A DNA stretch of 64,000 bases, taken from the NCBI RefSeq assembly GCF_000717645.1, contig NZ_JNZZ01000003.1:1-64000 (forward strand), given 5' to 3'. Both the position numbers and the translations under genes were made by a program. Shown piece after piece: positions 20,849 to 30,038 of the stretch; positions within the stretch are counted from its first letter, which is position 1; every line of letters starts with the position of its first letter. The notes beneath the pieces were generated by a model. That model made no database searches. It was not told the DNA's origin and saw only the letters and a list, made by a program, of their open reading frames with translations. The DNA is from Streptomyces californicus. Lineage in GTDB: Bacteria > Actinomycetota > Actinomycetes > Streptomycetales > Streptomycetaceae.

Positions 20849-20925
20849 GACGGCACCGTACGGGGGCCCGGGGGTGTCTGGCCAGGGGCCGTCCCCGTAC
20901 GGTGCGCGGAAGCCGGGCGGGGCCC

Positions 20926-22215
20926 TCACCCCTGCCTGACCAGGGGGACCCGTGCGGAGACGGCCGTGCCGCCGCCCGGTTCCGACTCCACCTCGACCGC
21001 TCCCGCGACGCGTTCGGCGCGGGCCCGCATCCCGCCGAGCCCGAAGCCTCCGGCGCGGCTCGCCGGGGCGGTGGCCGCCGGGTCGAAGCCGCGCCCGTCG
21101 TCCCGTACGTCCAGGGCCAGTTCACCGTCCATGAAGGACAGCGTCACGCCGACCCGGGAGGCCCCGGCGTGCCGCCCGGTGTTGGCCAGCGCCTCGCCCG
21201 CGATGCGGAGCAGGGCGGCGGCGATCTCGTCGTGGACCGGTTCGGCGGAGCCGGTGACGGTGAAGTCGGCCCGGACGCGGTGCTGTTCGGCCCAGTCGGC
21301 GACGGTCTTCTCCAGCGCGCCGGTCAGCTCGTCGTGCTCCAGGGCGGCGGGGGCCAGGTTGTGCACGGAGCGGCGGGCCTCGCCGAGGCTGTGGCGGGCG
21401 AGCGCGGCGGCCCGCTCCAGATGGACGCGGGCGGTATCCGGGTCGCGGTCCGCGAGGGAGGTGACCACCTGGAGCTGGGCGATGATCCCGGTGAGTCCCT
21501 GGGCGAGGGTGTCGTGGATCTCGGCGGCGAGCCGGCGGCGCTCGTCGTCGATCCCGGCCTCGCGGGCCTGGACGAGGAGTTGGTCGTGCAGGGCCGCGTT
21601 CTCCGCCATGGCCTCCTCCAGCCGGAGGTTGGTGCGCTCCAGCTCGGCGATGGTCTCGGTCTGGACGCGGGCCTTCTCCTCCTCCCGCATGCCGACCTGC
21701 CAGAAGAAGAGGGCGAGGGTGACGTTGAGGACATACAGCGCGCCGAAGGCGACCCAGTTCATCAGGGAGGCGGGCGGCAGCCCCCCGCTCTGCGAACCGG
21801 CCAGGGTGAGGGCCGTGGCGAGGAGCCCGGCGCGGACGAAACGCTTCGGGAGCAGGGGTTCGACGTCGAAGTAGCCGAGGGCCGCGTAGATGGCGAAGAA
21901 CGGGTTGAGCCAGGTCAGGACGGAGGCGAGGACGGTCCGGGTGACGTAGTAGGCCGCTCCGGCCGGGGCGCCCGCCGCCGTACGGGGACGGGTCCGGCCC
22001 CACCACGTCTGGAGCCCGTACGCCACCGCGACCAGGGGCCCGGCGAGGTACATCTCGGTGCGGGTCATGATCAGGTCGGCGGCGACGGCCGAGACGAGGG
22101 CGGCCAGGGTGAGGACGGCGTAGGGCCCGTACCGGTGGAACTGCTCCCAGCGGTGCTCGACCGTGCGGGAGTCCGCGGCGGTGGCCGGGCACGGGGAGTG
22201 GGACGGCTGCGTCAT
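20926..22215 (-). CDS. Sensor histidine kinase (HisKA_3 / NarL-partner type)
   Basis: 429 aa. Four to five membrane helices occupy residues about 30-190 (YAVLTLAALVSAVAADLIM, LVAVAYGLQTWW, YVLNVTLALFFWQVG), then a coiled-coil linker. The phosphoacceptor is in RRRLAAEIHDTLAQGLTGI. A HATPase_c domain ends with DVRDDGRGFDP and GGFGLGGMRARAE. There is almost no extracellular loop, as in intramembrane-sensing kinases that detect envelope stress or cell-wall drugs. It pairs with the downstream NarL-type regulator. The ATG at 22215 is chosen over an open frame to 22383 because the preceding residues are low-complexity. Confidence 0.92.
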   Translation of the reverse strand: MTQPSHSPCPATAADSRTVEHRWEQFHRYGPYAVLTLAALVSAVAADLIMTRTEMYLAGPLVAVAYGLQTWWGRTRPRTAAGAPAGAAYYVTRTVLASVLTWLNPFFAIYAALGYFDVEPLLPKRFVRAGLLATALTLAGSQSGGLPPASLMNWVAFGALYVLNVTLALFFWQVGMREEEKARVQTETIAELERTNLRLEEAMAENAALHDQLLVQAREAGIDDERRRLAAEIHDTLAQGLTGIIAQLQVVTSLADRDPDTARVHLERAAALARHSLGEARRSVHNLAPAALEHDELTGALEKTVADWAEQHRVRADFTVTGSAEPVHDEIAAALLRIAGEALANTGRHAGASRVGVTLSFMDGELALDVRDDGRGFDPAATAPASRAGGFGLGGMRARAERVAGAVEVESEPGGGTAVSARVPLVRQG

Positions 22216-22331
22216 GCGCGCAGTCTGCCCCGGCCGCCGACGGGCCGTCACGTGCGGTGCGGCGGGACCGTTCGTCCCGCGCGGCCCGGCGGGAGCGGCC
22301 GCCGCGGCCGGGCCCGGCTGCGCGGACACCG

Positions 22332-23135
22332 TCACTGCCACCGGAAGAGGCGGCTCGCCGCGAGCCCCAGCAGCGCGGTCCACAGGGCGACGACGCCGAG
22401 GTACGCCCAGCTCGGCCAGGCCCCGGAGGCCGCCTGGTCCAGGGCCTGGGAGGCGGCGCCGAGCGGGGTGATCTGCACGATGCGGCGCAGGGTGTCGGGC
22501 ATCGCCTGGACGGGCACCCAGACCCCGGCGGTGAACATCATCGCGAGGTAGGCGACCGAGCCGACGGCGGTGGCCGCCTTCGTCGTACGGGCCAGGGCGC
22601 AGATCGTGCCGCCCAGGGCGAGGACGGCGGAGACCGCGAGCAGCAGCGCCAGCGCGTATCCGGCGAACTGCCCCGGCAACGCGACCCCGTAGCCGATCCG
22701 GCCGACGGCGACGACCAGGGCCGCGGAGCCGAGGGCGGCGGCGCCGTGCAGCGCGATCTGGGCGGTGAGCAGGGCCGACGGGCGTACGGGGGTGGTGGAC
22801 ATCCGGCGCAGGATGCCGCGTTCGCGGTAGGCGGTGAGGACCGGGGGCATCGCCTGGAGCCCGGCCATGATCATGGCGAGCAGGACCGAGACGGGGACGT
22901 AGAGGTCGATGACGCGGCGGCCGCCGAGGTTGTCGTCGGCCTCCATGAAGGGCGGGACGAAGCCGAGGATCACCAGGAGGGCGGTCGGGAAGGCGAGGAT
23001 CCAGAACAGGCTGCCCGGTTCGCGGAGGAAGAGCCGGGTCTCGGTGAGCAGGACGGCGGTCAGGGGGCCGCGCCGACGCGCGGGGGCGGCCGTCTCCGGC
23101 GTACGGGTCGAGGTCGGGGTCGGTGCGGAGGTCAT
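22332..23135 (-). CDS. ABC-2 type transporter permease
   Basis: 267 aa with six predicted transmembrane helices (FWILAFPTALLVILGF, YVPVSVLLAMIMAGLQ, ALALLLAVSAVLALGGTIC, SVAYLAMMFTAGVWVPVQAM and others). AYRERGILRRMSTTPVRPS is the conserved cytoplasmic loop of ABC-2 permeases of the drug/lipid export class. The start codon follows the ATPase stop by one base (TGACATG), so translation is coupled. With the ATPase it forms a homodimeric-type exporter. The linked kinase/regulator suggests inducible export of an antimicrobial or envelope component. Confidence 0.92.
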   Translation of the reverse strand: MTSAPTPTSTRTPETAAPARRRGPLTAVLLTETRLFLREPGSLFWILAFPTALLVILGFVPPFMEADDNLGGRRVIDLYVPVSVLLAMIMAGLQAMPPVLTAYRERGILRRMSTTPVRPSALLTAQIALHGAAALGSAALVVAVGRIGYGVALPGQFAGYALALLLAVSAVLALGGTICALARTTKAATAVGSVAYLAMMFTAGVWVPVQAMPDTLRRIVQITPLGAASQALDQAASGAWPSWAYLGVVALWTALLGLAASRLFRWQ

Positions 23136-23136
23136 G

Positions 23137-24159
23137 TCAGGCGTCCTGTCGGGTGAGGTCGTGCGCGGCGGTCGCGTGTCCGGTGGGGCCTTCGCCGGTG
23201 GGGCCGTGTCCGGTGGGGTCGTGGCCGGCGAGGTCCTCGCCGGTGGGTCCTTCGCCGGTGAGGTCGAGGAAGGCTTCGTCGAGGCTGGTCTCGGTGATCC
23301 GCAGCCGCTGGGCGGTGACGCCGACTTCGGCGAGCAGGGAGATCAGCGGGGTGACCGTGTCGTCGGTGGCGTGCAGGACGAGGACGCCGGCGGCGTCGGG
23401 CGGGGTCACCGTCGCGACGCCCGGGAGCGCGGCGAGCCGGTCCAGTTCGGGGGCGGTCGGGGGACGGGAGGGGACGAACGAGAGCACGGTGGAGCCGGTG
23501 GACCGCCGGATCAGTCCGGACGGGGTGTCCAGGGCGACGACCCTGCCCCGGTCGATGACGGCGATCCGGTCGCAGAGGCGCTGGGCCTCCTCCATGAAGT
23601 GGGTGACGAGCAGGACGGTCACCCCGCTGTCGCGGATCTCCTCGATGAGCTTCCAGGTGTCGCGGCGGGCGCGCGGGTCGAGGCCGGTGGTCAGCTCGTC
23701 GAGCACCACGATCTCGGGGTCGCCGATCAGCGCGAGGGCGATGAACAGCCGCTGCTTCTGGCCGCCGGAGAGCTTGGCGAAGCGGGTGGAGAGCCGGTCG
23801 GTGAGGCCGAGCCGGTCCGCGAGGGGCCGCCAGTCGACGGGGGCCGGATAGAGGGCGGCGTAGAGCTCCAGCGCCTCCCGTACGGTCAGTCTGGCCTGGA
23901 GCTCGCTCTCCTGGAGCTGCGCGCCGAGCAGCCGCGTCACCCGGTCGTGGTCGGCCACGGGGTCCAGCCCGGCGACCCGGACGGTGCCCGCGTCGGGGAC
24001 CCGCAGGCCCTCGACGCACTCGACGGTGGTGGTCTTCCCGGCCCCGTTCGGGCCGAGGATGCCGAAGATCTCCCCCCGTTCGACCGAGAAGGAGACGCCG
24101 TCGACCACGTCGCGTCCCGCGTAGGTCTTGCGCACCCCGTTGACTTCGATGATTGCCAT
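23137..24159 (-). CDS. ABC transporter ATP-binding protein (ABC-2 drug-export type)
   Basis: 340 aa. Walker A GPNGAGKTT, Q-loop region, signature LSGGQKQRL, Walker B IVVLDELTTGLDP and switch histidine in LLVTHFMEEA. About 100 C-terminal residues beyond the nucleotide domain end in a repetitive tail (GPTGEDLAGHDPTGHGPTGE). The family energises export with an ABC-2 permease; here the permease gene starts one base later. It is the first gene of the four-gene unit, with its promoter in the 302-bp region shared with the divergent exporter pair. Confidence 0.93.
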   Translation of the reverse strand: MAIIEVNGVRKTYAGRDVVDGVSFSVERGEIFGILGPNGAGKTTTVECVEGLRVPDAGTVRVAGLDPVADHDRVTRLLGAQLQESELQARLTVREALELYAALYPAPVDWRPLADRLGLTDRLSTRFAKLSGGQKQRLFIALALIGDPEIVVLDELTTGLDPRARRDTWKLIEEIRDSGVTVLLVTHFMEEAQRLCDRIAVIDRGRVVALDTPSGLIRRSTGSTVLSFVPSRPPTAPELDRLAALPGVATVTPPDAAGVLVLHATDDTVTPLISLLAEVGVTAQRLRITETSLDEAFLDLTGEGPTGEDLAGHDPTGHGPTGEGPTGHATAAHDLTRQDA

Positions 24160-24461
24160 GGCCCCAGGGTTCCGGCGGGCGGCCGGGGCCGGTATCCGCC
24201 GTCACGCTCGACGCCGCGTCAGCCGATCGGTCGATGCCGGGGTACGACGTCGGGGGCGACGGGTACGACCGGGCGGGGCGGGACCGGGGGCTCTCGGGGC
24301 CGGGCGGTCCGGAGGGGCGGAAAGGACGGCCCGGCCGGTCCCGGCGGCGGAGGGAGCGGGTCCGCCGGCGGGGGCCGACGGCGGAGCGGCCGGTCCCGGC
24401 GGTGAGGTCCGGCCGAAATTGGCAGGACCGATGTCAGTGGTGAAACGTAAGGTCGGCCCTG
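24160..24461. other. Divergent promoter region between two ABC systems
   Basis: No gene is supported in these 302 bases. The centre is very G-rich. Toward 24462 it becomes less GC-rich (GAAATTGGCAGG...GAAACGTAAGG), which suits the promoter and weak ribosome site of the exporter gene. CGATCGGTCGATG at about 24227-24239 contains a short dyad. Confidence 0.4.
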
Positions 24462-26438
24462 ATGCCCGAAAAGCCTGCAGAGCGCACGGACCGGTCCGCC
24501 GTGCGCTCCCTCCTGCGCCTGTGGCCCTATGTCCGACCCGTGCGGGTGCGCCTGTTCACGGCCGCCTTCGTGGCGATCCTGGCGTCCTGTCTGAGCCTGG
24601 TGATACCGCTGGTCCTGAAGTGGATGGTGGACGGCCCCGTGGCCGACCGCGACCCGGGCGGGGTCTGGCTCGGCGCGCTGTACCTGCTGCTCCTCGGCAT
24701 CGCGGAGGCCCTGCTGTTCGGGTTCCGGCGGTGGCTGGTGGCCCGGCCGCTGGCCGGGGTCGAGGCGTCGATGCGGGCGGACCTCTACCGCCACCTCCAG
24801 CGGCTGCCCGTCGCGTTCCACGACCGGTGGGCCTCGGGCCAGTTGCTGTCGCGCGGGACGACGGACCTGATGCTGCTGCGGATGTTCCTGGCGTTCCCGC
24901 TGACGTTCCTGGTCGTCAACGCGACGACGATCCTCGTCGGGTTCGTCCTCCTGTTCGCCCAGGACTGGACGCTCGGCCTGGTCCTGCTGGCCCCCGCCGT
25001 GCCGCTGATGATCCTGTGCTCGCTGTTCGAGACGAAGTACTCGGTCGTCGCTCGGCGGGCCCAGGACCAGGTCGGCGATCTGACGACGGTCGTCGAGGAG
25101 AGCGTGCTCGGCATCCGTATCGTCAAGGGCTTCGGCCGCCACCGCAGCCAGGCGCGGGCGTTCCGGGCGCTCTCCGGCCGGCTGCGCACCACGGAGCTGG
25201 GCAAGGCGCGGCTGCTCGCCGGGATCTGGGGGCTGATCACCTCCATCCCGGAGCTGGCGATCGGCGCCGCTCTGGTCCTCGGCACGATCCAGGTCGCGGA
25301 CGGCTCGCTGTCGGCGGGCACTCTGGTGGCGTTCCTCTCGACCGCGCTGGCGCTGCGCTGGCCGGTGGAGTCGATCGGCTTCCTGCTGGCGATGAGCCAG
25401 GAGTCCGCGACCGCCACCGACCGGTTCTTCGAGGTCATGGACGTGGCGGAGGAACCCGGCGCCGTGACGGGGCGCGAGGACGCGCCGGCCACCGCCGCCG
25501 GGATGGTGTTCGAGGGCGTCGAGTTCCGCTACCCGGACGCCGAGCCGGACACCCCGCCGGTCCTGGCCGGGATCGACCTGCACATCCGGCCCGGCGAGAC
25601 GCTGGCCCTCGTCGGGGGCACGGGATCGGGCAAGACGACGCTGACCGCGCTGGTGCCCCGGCTGCACGAGGTGACCGGCGGGCGGATCACGCTGGACGGC
25701 GAGGACATCGCCACGATGGAGCGGTCCCGGCTGCGGGAGCTGGTGTCCGTGGCGTTCGAGGAGCCCACGCTGTTCTCCGCGACGGTCGGGGCCAACGTGA
25801 CGATGGGCGCGGCCGACGCGGACGAGGGCCAGGTACGCCGGGCCCTGTCGGTGGCCCAGGCCGACTTCGTGCACGATCTGCCGCAGGGGCTGGAGACCGA
25901 GGTCGGCGAGCAGGGGCTGAGCCTGTCGGGCGGCCAGCGCCAGCGCCTGGCGCTGGCCCGCGCGGTGGTCGGCGAGCCGCGCTTCCTGGTGCTGGACGAT
26001 CCGCTGTCCGCGCTGGACGTGCACACGGAGACGCTGGTGGAGGCCGCGCTGCGGCAGGTCCTGGCGAGGACGACGGCGGTGGTCGTGGCGCACCGCCCCT
26101 CCACGGTGATGCTGGCGGACCGGGTGGCGCTGCTGTCCGGCGGCCGGATCGCCGCGGTCGGCACCCATCAGGAACTGCTGCGGGACAGCGCCGAGTACGC
26201 CTGGCTGATGTCGGGCGCCGGGGGCGAGGACGGAGACGGCGGCCCGCGGCGTACGGAAGGGGCGCGGGCGGACGCGGGGGCCACCGGCCGGTCGCGTCAC
26301 CGCGCCGACGAGGACGAGGGGCTCACCGCCCGGCGACCCGGCGAGGGCGACGACGAGGACGGGCGGAACGCCGTACGGCGGGTTCGCGCCGAGGACGTAC
26401 CGCAGCAGGTTCCCGCCGAGGAAGGCAGCGCCCGATGA
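24462..26438 (+). CDS. ABC exporter, fused permease/ATPase, half 1 (degenerate catalytic site)
   Basis: 658 aa. Six-helix type I exporter domain (about 20-310), then a nucleotide domain (about 345-570): Walker A GGTGSGKTT, signature LSLSGGQRQR, Walker B FLVLDDPLSALD. The residue after the Walker B Asp is Asp instead of the catalytic Glu. The last 60-70 residues are a charged, low-complexity tail. Its stop overlaps the start of the next gene (ATGA). The partner has the complementary pattern, so the two form a heterodimer with one consensus and one degenerate ATP site, as in TM287/288 and BmrCD. Substrate unknown, probably a hydrophobic compound. Confidence 0.93.
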   Translation: MPEKPAERTDRSAVRSLLRLWPYVRPVRVRLFTAAFVAILASCLSLVIPLVLKWMVDGPVADRDPGGVWLGALYLLLLGIAEALLFGFRRWLVARPLAGVEASMRADLYRHLQRLPVAFHDRWASGQLLSRGTTDLMLLRMFLAFPLTFLVVNATTILVGFVLLFAQDWTLGLVLLAPAVPLMILCSLFETKYSVVARRAQDQVGDLTTVVEESVLGIRIVKGFGRHRSQARAFRALSGRLRTTELGKARLLAGIWGLITSIPELAIGAALVLGTIQVADGSLSAGTLVAFLSTALALRWPVESIGFLLAMSQESATATDRFFEVMDVAEEPGAVTGREDAPATAAGMVFEGVEFRYPDAEPDTPPVLAGIDLHIRPGETLALVGGTGSGKTTLTALVPRLHEVTGGRITLDGEDIATMERSRLRELVSVAFEEPTLFSATVGANVTMGAADADEGQVRRALSVAQADFVHDLPQGLETEVGEQGLSLSGGQRQRLALARAVVGEPRFLVLDDPLSALDVHTETLVEAALRQVLARTTAVVVAHRPSTVMLADRVALLSGGRIAAVGTHQELLRDSAEYAWLMSGAGGEDGDGGPRRTEGARADAGATGRSRHRADEDEGLTARRPGEGDDEDGRNAVRRVRAEDVPQQVPAEEGSAR

Positions 26439-28315
26439 CCACGACCACCGACGACGCCTCGCTCCCGGCCGCCGGCGACGGCCCGCTGCGCGAGAACCCG
26501 CCCGCGCCCGAACCGCGGGCCGCGGACGACCCGTTCGACCGGGACGAGCTGCCCGCCCCGCCCGGAGCCACCCTGGCGCTGCTGTTCTCGCTGCTGGCCC
26601 CGATGCGCGGCCGGGTCGCGGTGACGGCGCTGCTCCTGGTGGTGCAGCAGGCCGCGATGCAGGCGGGCCCGCTGCTGGTGGCGTACGCGATCGACCGCGG
26701 GGTCCCGGCGTTCCGGGACCACGACTACGGGCCGCTGATCGCGGTCGCGGTCGGTTACGCGCTCTGCTCCGTGGGCGCGGGAGCCCTCCAGTACGCGTTC
26801 ATCCGGGCCGCCGCCCGGATCAACCAGGACGTGCTGCTCGACCTGCGCGGCCGGATCTTCCGGCATGCCCAGGCGCTCAGCGTCGACTTCCACGAGCGCT
26901 ACACCTCGGGCCGGCTGATCTCGCGCTCCACGACGGACGTGGAGTCGCTGCGGGAGCTGCTGAACGAGGGGCTCCAGGAACTGATCGGCGTGGTCCTCTC
27001 GTTCGTGTCGATCGCCCTGGTGCTGCTCTGGCTGGACCTGGGGATCGGCGCGATCGCGACGCTCTCCTTCGTACCGCTGTACCTGATGGTGCGGCTGTAC
27101 CGGCGGCGGGCCTCCATCGCGTTCGCGGCGCGGTCCACGGCGATCGCGGCGGTCATCGTGAAGTTCGCCGAGACGATGAACGGCATCCGCCCGGTCCAGG
27201 CGTTCCGCCGGGAACGGAGTAACGACGCGGCGTTCACCGTGCTGAACACCCGCCACGAGCGGGCCAACGGCGACGCCATCCTGGAGATGGCCCGCTACGT
27301 CATCGGCTCCCGCCTGATCGCGAACACGGCGGTGGCCGGCATGGTGCTGTGGGGCGCCTGGCGGGTGGCGGACGGCACGCTGGCGCTCGGTGTGCTGGCG
27401 GCGGCGGTGCTGTACATCAGGCGGCTGTACGACCCGATCGACCGGCTCGGGATGTTCCTCAACTCCTACGAGTCGGCGGCGGCCTCGCTGACGAAGATCG
27501 CCGGGCTGCTGGCCCAGACGCCGAACGTTCCGGAGACCGACCACCCGAAGGAGCTGCCGCCGCGCTCCGGCGACCTGCCGGGCCGGGAGGTCGTCTTCGA
27601 CGGGGTGCGGTTCGCCTACCGCACGGGCGGCGAGGTGCTGCCCGCGTTCGACCTGCGCATCCCGGCGGGCCGTACGGTCGCGGTGGTCGGCTCGACGGGC
27701 GCGGGCAAGTCCACGCTGGCGAAGCTGCTGGCCCGGTTCTACGACCCGACCGAGGGCCGGGTCCTGCTGGACGGCACGGACCTGCGCGACCTGGACACGG
27801 CGGAGCTGCGCCGGGGCGTGGTGATGGTGACGCAGGAGGCGTTCCTGTTCTCCGGGACGGTCGCGGAGAACATCGCGATCGGCCGCCCGGACGCCACCCG
27901 TGAGGAGATCGAGCAGGCGGCGAAGGCGATCGGCGCGCACGACTTCATCGCGGCCCTGCCGGACGGCTACGACACCGACGTGCGCAAGCGCGGCGGCCGG
28001 ATCTCGGCGGGCCAGCGCCAGTTGGTGGCGTTCGCCCGCGCGCTGCTGGCGGACCCGGCGGTGCTGATCCTGGACGAGGCGACCAGCTCCCTGGACATCC
28101 CGGGCGAGCGGGCGGTGCAGCGGGCGATGGACACGGTGCTGCACGGCCGCACGGCGGTGGTGATCGCCCACCGGCTCTCCACGGTGGAGATCGCGGACCG
28201 GGTGCTGGTGATGGAGCACGGCCGGATCGTGGAGGACGGCACGCCCGCCGAGCTGATCGCCGGGACGGGCCGGTTCGCCGGGCTGCACCGGACGTGGAGG
28301 GAGAGCCTGAGCTGA
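26435..28315 (+). CDS. ABC exporter, fused permease/ATPase, half 2 (catalytic site intact)
   Basis: 626 aa, ATG overlapping the previous stop by four bases. An acidic N-terminal tail is followed by six transmembrane helices (about 45-335) and a nucleotide domain (about 370-620): Walker A GSTGAGKST, Walker B VLILDEATSSLD with catalytic Glu, and His in VVIAHRLSTVE. The signature is RISAGQRQL, a departure from LSGGQ. With the intact LSGGQ of half 1 it builds the hydrolysing site. Co-translation suggests a 1:1 complex. Export direction is expected from the type I fold. Confidence 0.94.
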   Translation: MTTTTDDASLPAAGDGPLRENPPAPEPRAADDPFDRDELPAPPGATLALLFSLLAPMRGRVAVTALLLVVQQAAMQAGPLLVAYAIDRGVPAFRDHDYGPLIAVAVGYALCSVGAGALQYAFIRAAARINQDVLLDLRGRIFRHAQALSVDFHERYTSGRLISRSTTDVESLRELLNEGLQELIGVVLSFVSIALVLLWLDLGIGAIATLSFVPLYLMVRLYRRRASIAFAARSTAIAAVIVKFAETMNGIRPVQAFRRERSNDAAFTVLNTRHERANGDAILEMARYVIGSRLIANTAVAGMVLWGAWRVADGTLALGVLAAAVLYIRRLYDPIDRLGMFLNSYESAAASLTKIAGLLAQTPNVPETDHPKELPPRSGDLPGREVVFDGVRFAYRTGGEVLPAFDLRIPAGRTVAVVGSTGAGKSTLAKLLARFYDPTEGRVLLDGTDLRDLDTAELRRGVVMVTQEAFLFSGTVAENIAIGRPDATREEIEQAAKAIGAHDFIAALPDGYDTDVRKRGGRISAGQRQLVAFARALLADPAVLILDEATSSLDIPGERAVQRAMDTVLHGRTAVVIAHRLSTVEIADRVLVMEHGRIVEDGTPAELIAGTGRFAGLHRTWRESLS

Positions 28316-28330
28316 GGGGGCGCCACGTGG

Positions 28331-28351
28331 AGGTTCCGAGATTCCGTGAGC
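28331..28351 (+). repeat. Left arm of 21-bp inverted repeat flanking the metal-resistance island
   Basis: Begins AGGTTCCGAGATTCCGTG at 28331 and ends GAGC at 28351. Its reverse complement recurs at 30460-30480 with one mismatch (20 of 21). It lies 16 bp after the exporter gene stop, at the left edge of the accessory block. Confidence 0.85.
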
Positions 28352-28430
28352 GTCCTCGCGTGATCATGAGCACCGATCGAGCATTCCCGCGTGCTCATGG
28401 GCAGCGGTCACGCTCGGTGGACGAACCGGC

Positions 28431-28462
28431 TTGACCTTCGACCCGGGTCGAAGGTCTACGTC
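28431..28462 (+). promoter_or_regulatory. MerR-type promoter/operator of the merR-ynfA fusion
   Basis: -35 TTGACC (28431-28436) and a -10-like CTACGT/TACGTC (28456-28462) are separated by 19-20 bp, the over-long spacing typical of MerR-controlled promoters. The spacer holds a perfect 22-bp palindrome, ACCTTCGACCC followed by its reverse complement (28434-28455). The gene start is 16-22 bp downstream, so the regulator should control itself. Confidence 0.85.
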
Positions 28463-28477
28463 GACGGTGTGAGCACG

Positions 28478-29158
28478 ATGAGGATCTCCCGGCTCGCCGA
28501 GCGCTCCGGCGGGGCGGCCACCACCCTGCGCTCCTCCGAGGGCGCCGGACTCCTGCCCGCCGACCGGACCCCGGCCGGCTACAGGCTGTACGGCGAGGCC
28601 GCGGTCGAGCGGCTGGCGTTCATCGGCGCGGCCAAGCACCTCGGGCTGCCCCTGGAGGAGATCGGTGAGCTGCTCGGGGTGCGGGAATCGGGCGCCTGCC
28701 GGGACGTGAAGGCCGGCTTGCGGCCGCGGCTCGCTGCCCGCCTGGCCGAGGCCCGCGCCGCCGAGCCGGCCGCGTTCGCTGCTTCCCTGTATACGGCCTT
28801 GGAGCTGGATGCGCTGCCCGATCGCGCGAGCCCGTGCGATCCCGAGTGCGGCTTCCTCGCCGCGCTGTTCGAGATCGGGGGCGCCTGGCCGGTCTGGCAG
28901 GGCATCCGTGAGCACAAGGGCTGGATCTGGATCGGCGCCGGCGTCATCGCGCTCGGCCTGTACGGGGTCGTGGCCACCTTCCGGTCCGACGACGACGTCG
29001 GCCGGATCCTCGCCGCGTACGGCGGGATCTTCGTCGCCGGGTCGATCGCCTGGGGCGCGGTCGCCGACGGCTACCGGCCCGACCGCTTCGACGTCATCGG
29101 CGCGCTGGTCTGCCTCGCCGGGATGGCGGTCATCATGTGCGCACCGCGCGGCAACTGA
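28478..29158 (+). CDS. MerR-family regulator fused in frame to a YnfA (UPF0060) membrane protein
   Basis: 226 aa. Residues about 1-110 resemble metal-type MerR regulators: [60 protein letters not shown], then a dimer helix and CDPECGFL. Residues about 135-226 match YnfA, a small four-helix membrane protein: [74 protein letters not shown]. The join is at [12 protein letters not shown]. The helix-turn-helix signature normally LRFYE reads LRSSEG, and the dimer helix looks shortened. It may be a genuine membrane-tethered regulator or a deletion product. It lies behind a MerR-type operator. Confidence 0.85.
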   Translation: MRISRLAERSGGAATTLRSSEGAGLLPADRTPAGYRLYGEAAVERLAFIGAAKHLGLPLEEIGELLGVRESGACRDVKAGLRPRLAARLAEARAAEPAAFAASLYTALELDALPDRASPCDPECGFLAALFEIGGAWPVWQGIREHKGWIWIGAGVIALGLYGVVATFRSDDDVGRILAAYGGIFVAGSIAWGAVADGYRPDRFDVIGALVCLAGMAVIMCAPRGN

Positions 29159-29174
29159 GCCGGCCGCCGCGGGA

Positions 29175-29957
29175 TCAGGCCAGCGCCTGCAGGGCGTACG
29201 CCGCGCCGAGGGCGGTGGCGAGGGCGCCGAGCAGGAGGCGGAGCGCGGTCTCGGGCAGATGGGGCTGAAGGCGTGCGCCAAGGTAGCCGCCGATCAGCCC
29301 GCCCGCACCGCAGGCCAGGCCCAGCGCCCAGTCGGGCGCGACCGGCCCCGGGCTCGCCAGGGCCAGCGCGGCGTACGCGGCGGCCCCGGCGACGGACGTG
29401 GTGAACGTCGCGGCGAGGGTGGCCGGGGCGATGCGGGCCATGGGCAGGCCGCGCGCGGCCAGAATGGGCCCGAGCAGGGAGCCGCCGCCGATCCCGTAGA
29501 TCCCGCTGACCACCCCGACCATCAGGGCCGAGGCGGCGAGCACGCGCGCCGACGGCTCCGTCGCGTCCGGCGGGCGCCGGGCGGGGCGCAGGGTCCGCAG
29601 GCACAGCCAGATGCCGAGCGGCAGCAGGAAGGCCGCGACCAGAAGGCGGAAGACACCGGGGCCGGGGAGGGCGAAGACGCGGACGGCGGCACCGATCAGC
29701 ACGCCGGGCAGCGTCCAGACGACGAGGCGCCGGGCCAGCGGGCCGCGCAGAGCGCCGTCGCGGCGGTAGCGCCACAGCGCCCCTGGCCCGGCCACCACAT
29801 TGAACAGCAGGTTCGTCGGCGTGACCGCCGGACTCGGTACACCGAGGACGCTGAGCTGGACCGGCAGGAGGAAGACCGCCCCGGACACCCCGACCGGGGA
29901 GGTCACCGTCGAGATCAGCAGGCCGGCCGCGAAGCCGGCCCAGATCGTCCACTCCAC
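29175..29957 (-). CDS. TauE/SafE (sulfite exporter-like) family permease
   Basis: 260 aa with about eight hydrophobic helices in two homologous halves. FAAGLLISTVTSPVGVSGAVFLLP and the second-half VGVVSGIYGIGGGSLLGPILAA show the repeated Gly-rich signature of the family. Members move sulfite, organosulfonates or other small anions; the substrate is unknown here. GTG start at 29957 with GGGGGG upstream. It is convergent with the MerR-YnfA gene (16 bp between the stops) and lies downstream of the CDF remnant on the same strand, so it was probably in one operon with the ArsR/CDF pair. Confidence 0.88.
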   Translation of the reverse strand: MEWTIWAGFAAGLLISTVTSPVGVSGAVFLLPVQLSVLGVPSPAVTPTNLLFNVVAGPGALWRYRRDGALRGPLARRLVVWTLPGVLIGAAVRVFALPGPGVFRLLVAAFLLPLGIWLCLRTLRPARRPPDATEPSARVLAASALMVGVVSGIYGIGGGSLLGPILAARGLPMARIAPATLAATFTTSVAGAAAYAALALASPGPVAPDWALGLACGAGGLIGGYLGARLQPHLPETALRLLLGALATALGAAYALQALA

Positions 29958-30038
29958 CCTTGCCCCCCCGCCGTTCCTAGATCGCCCGGCCAGTATCGGC
30001 GAAGCAGGAGCCGGGCGGGCGCGGTGGCAAGCAGATGT

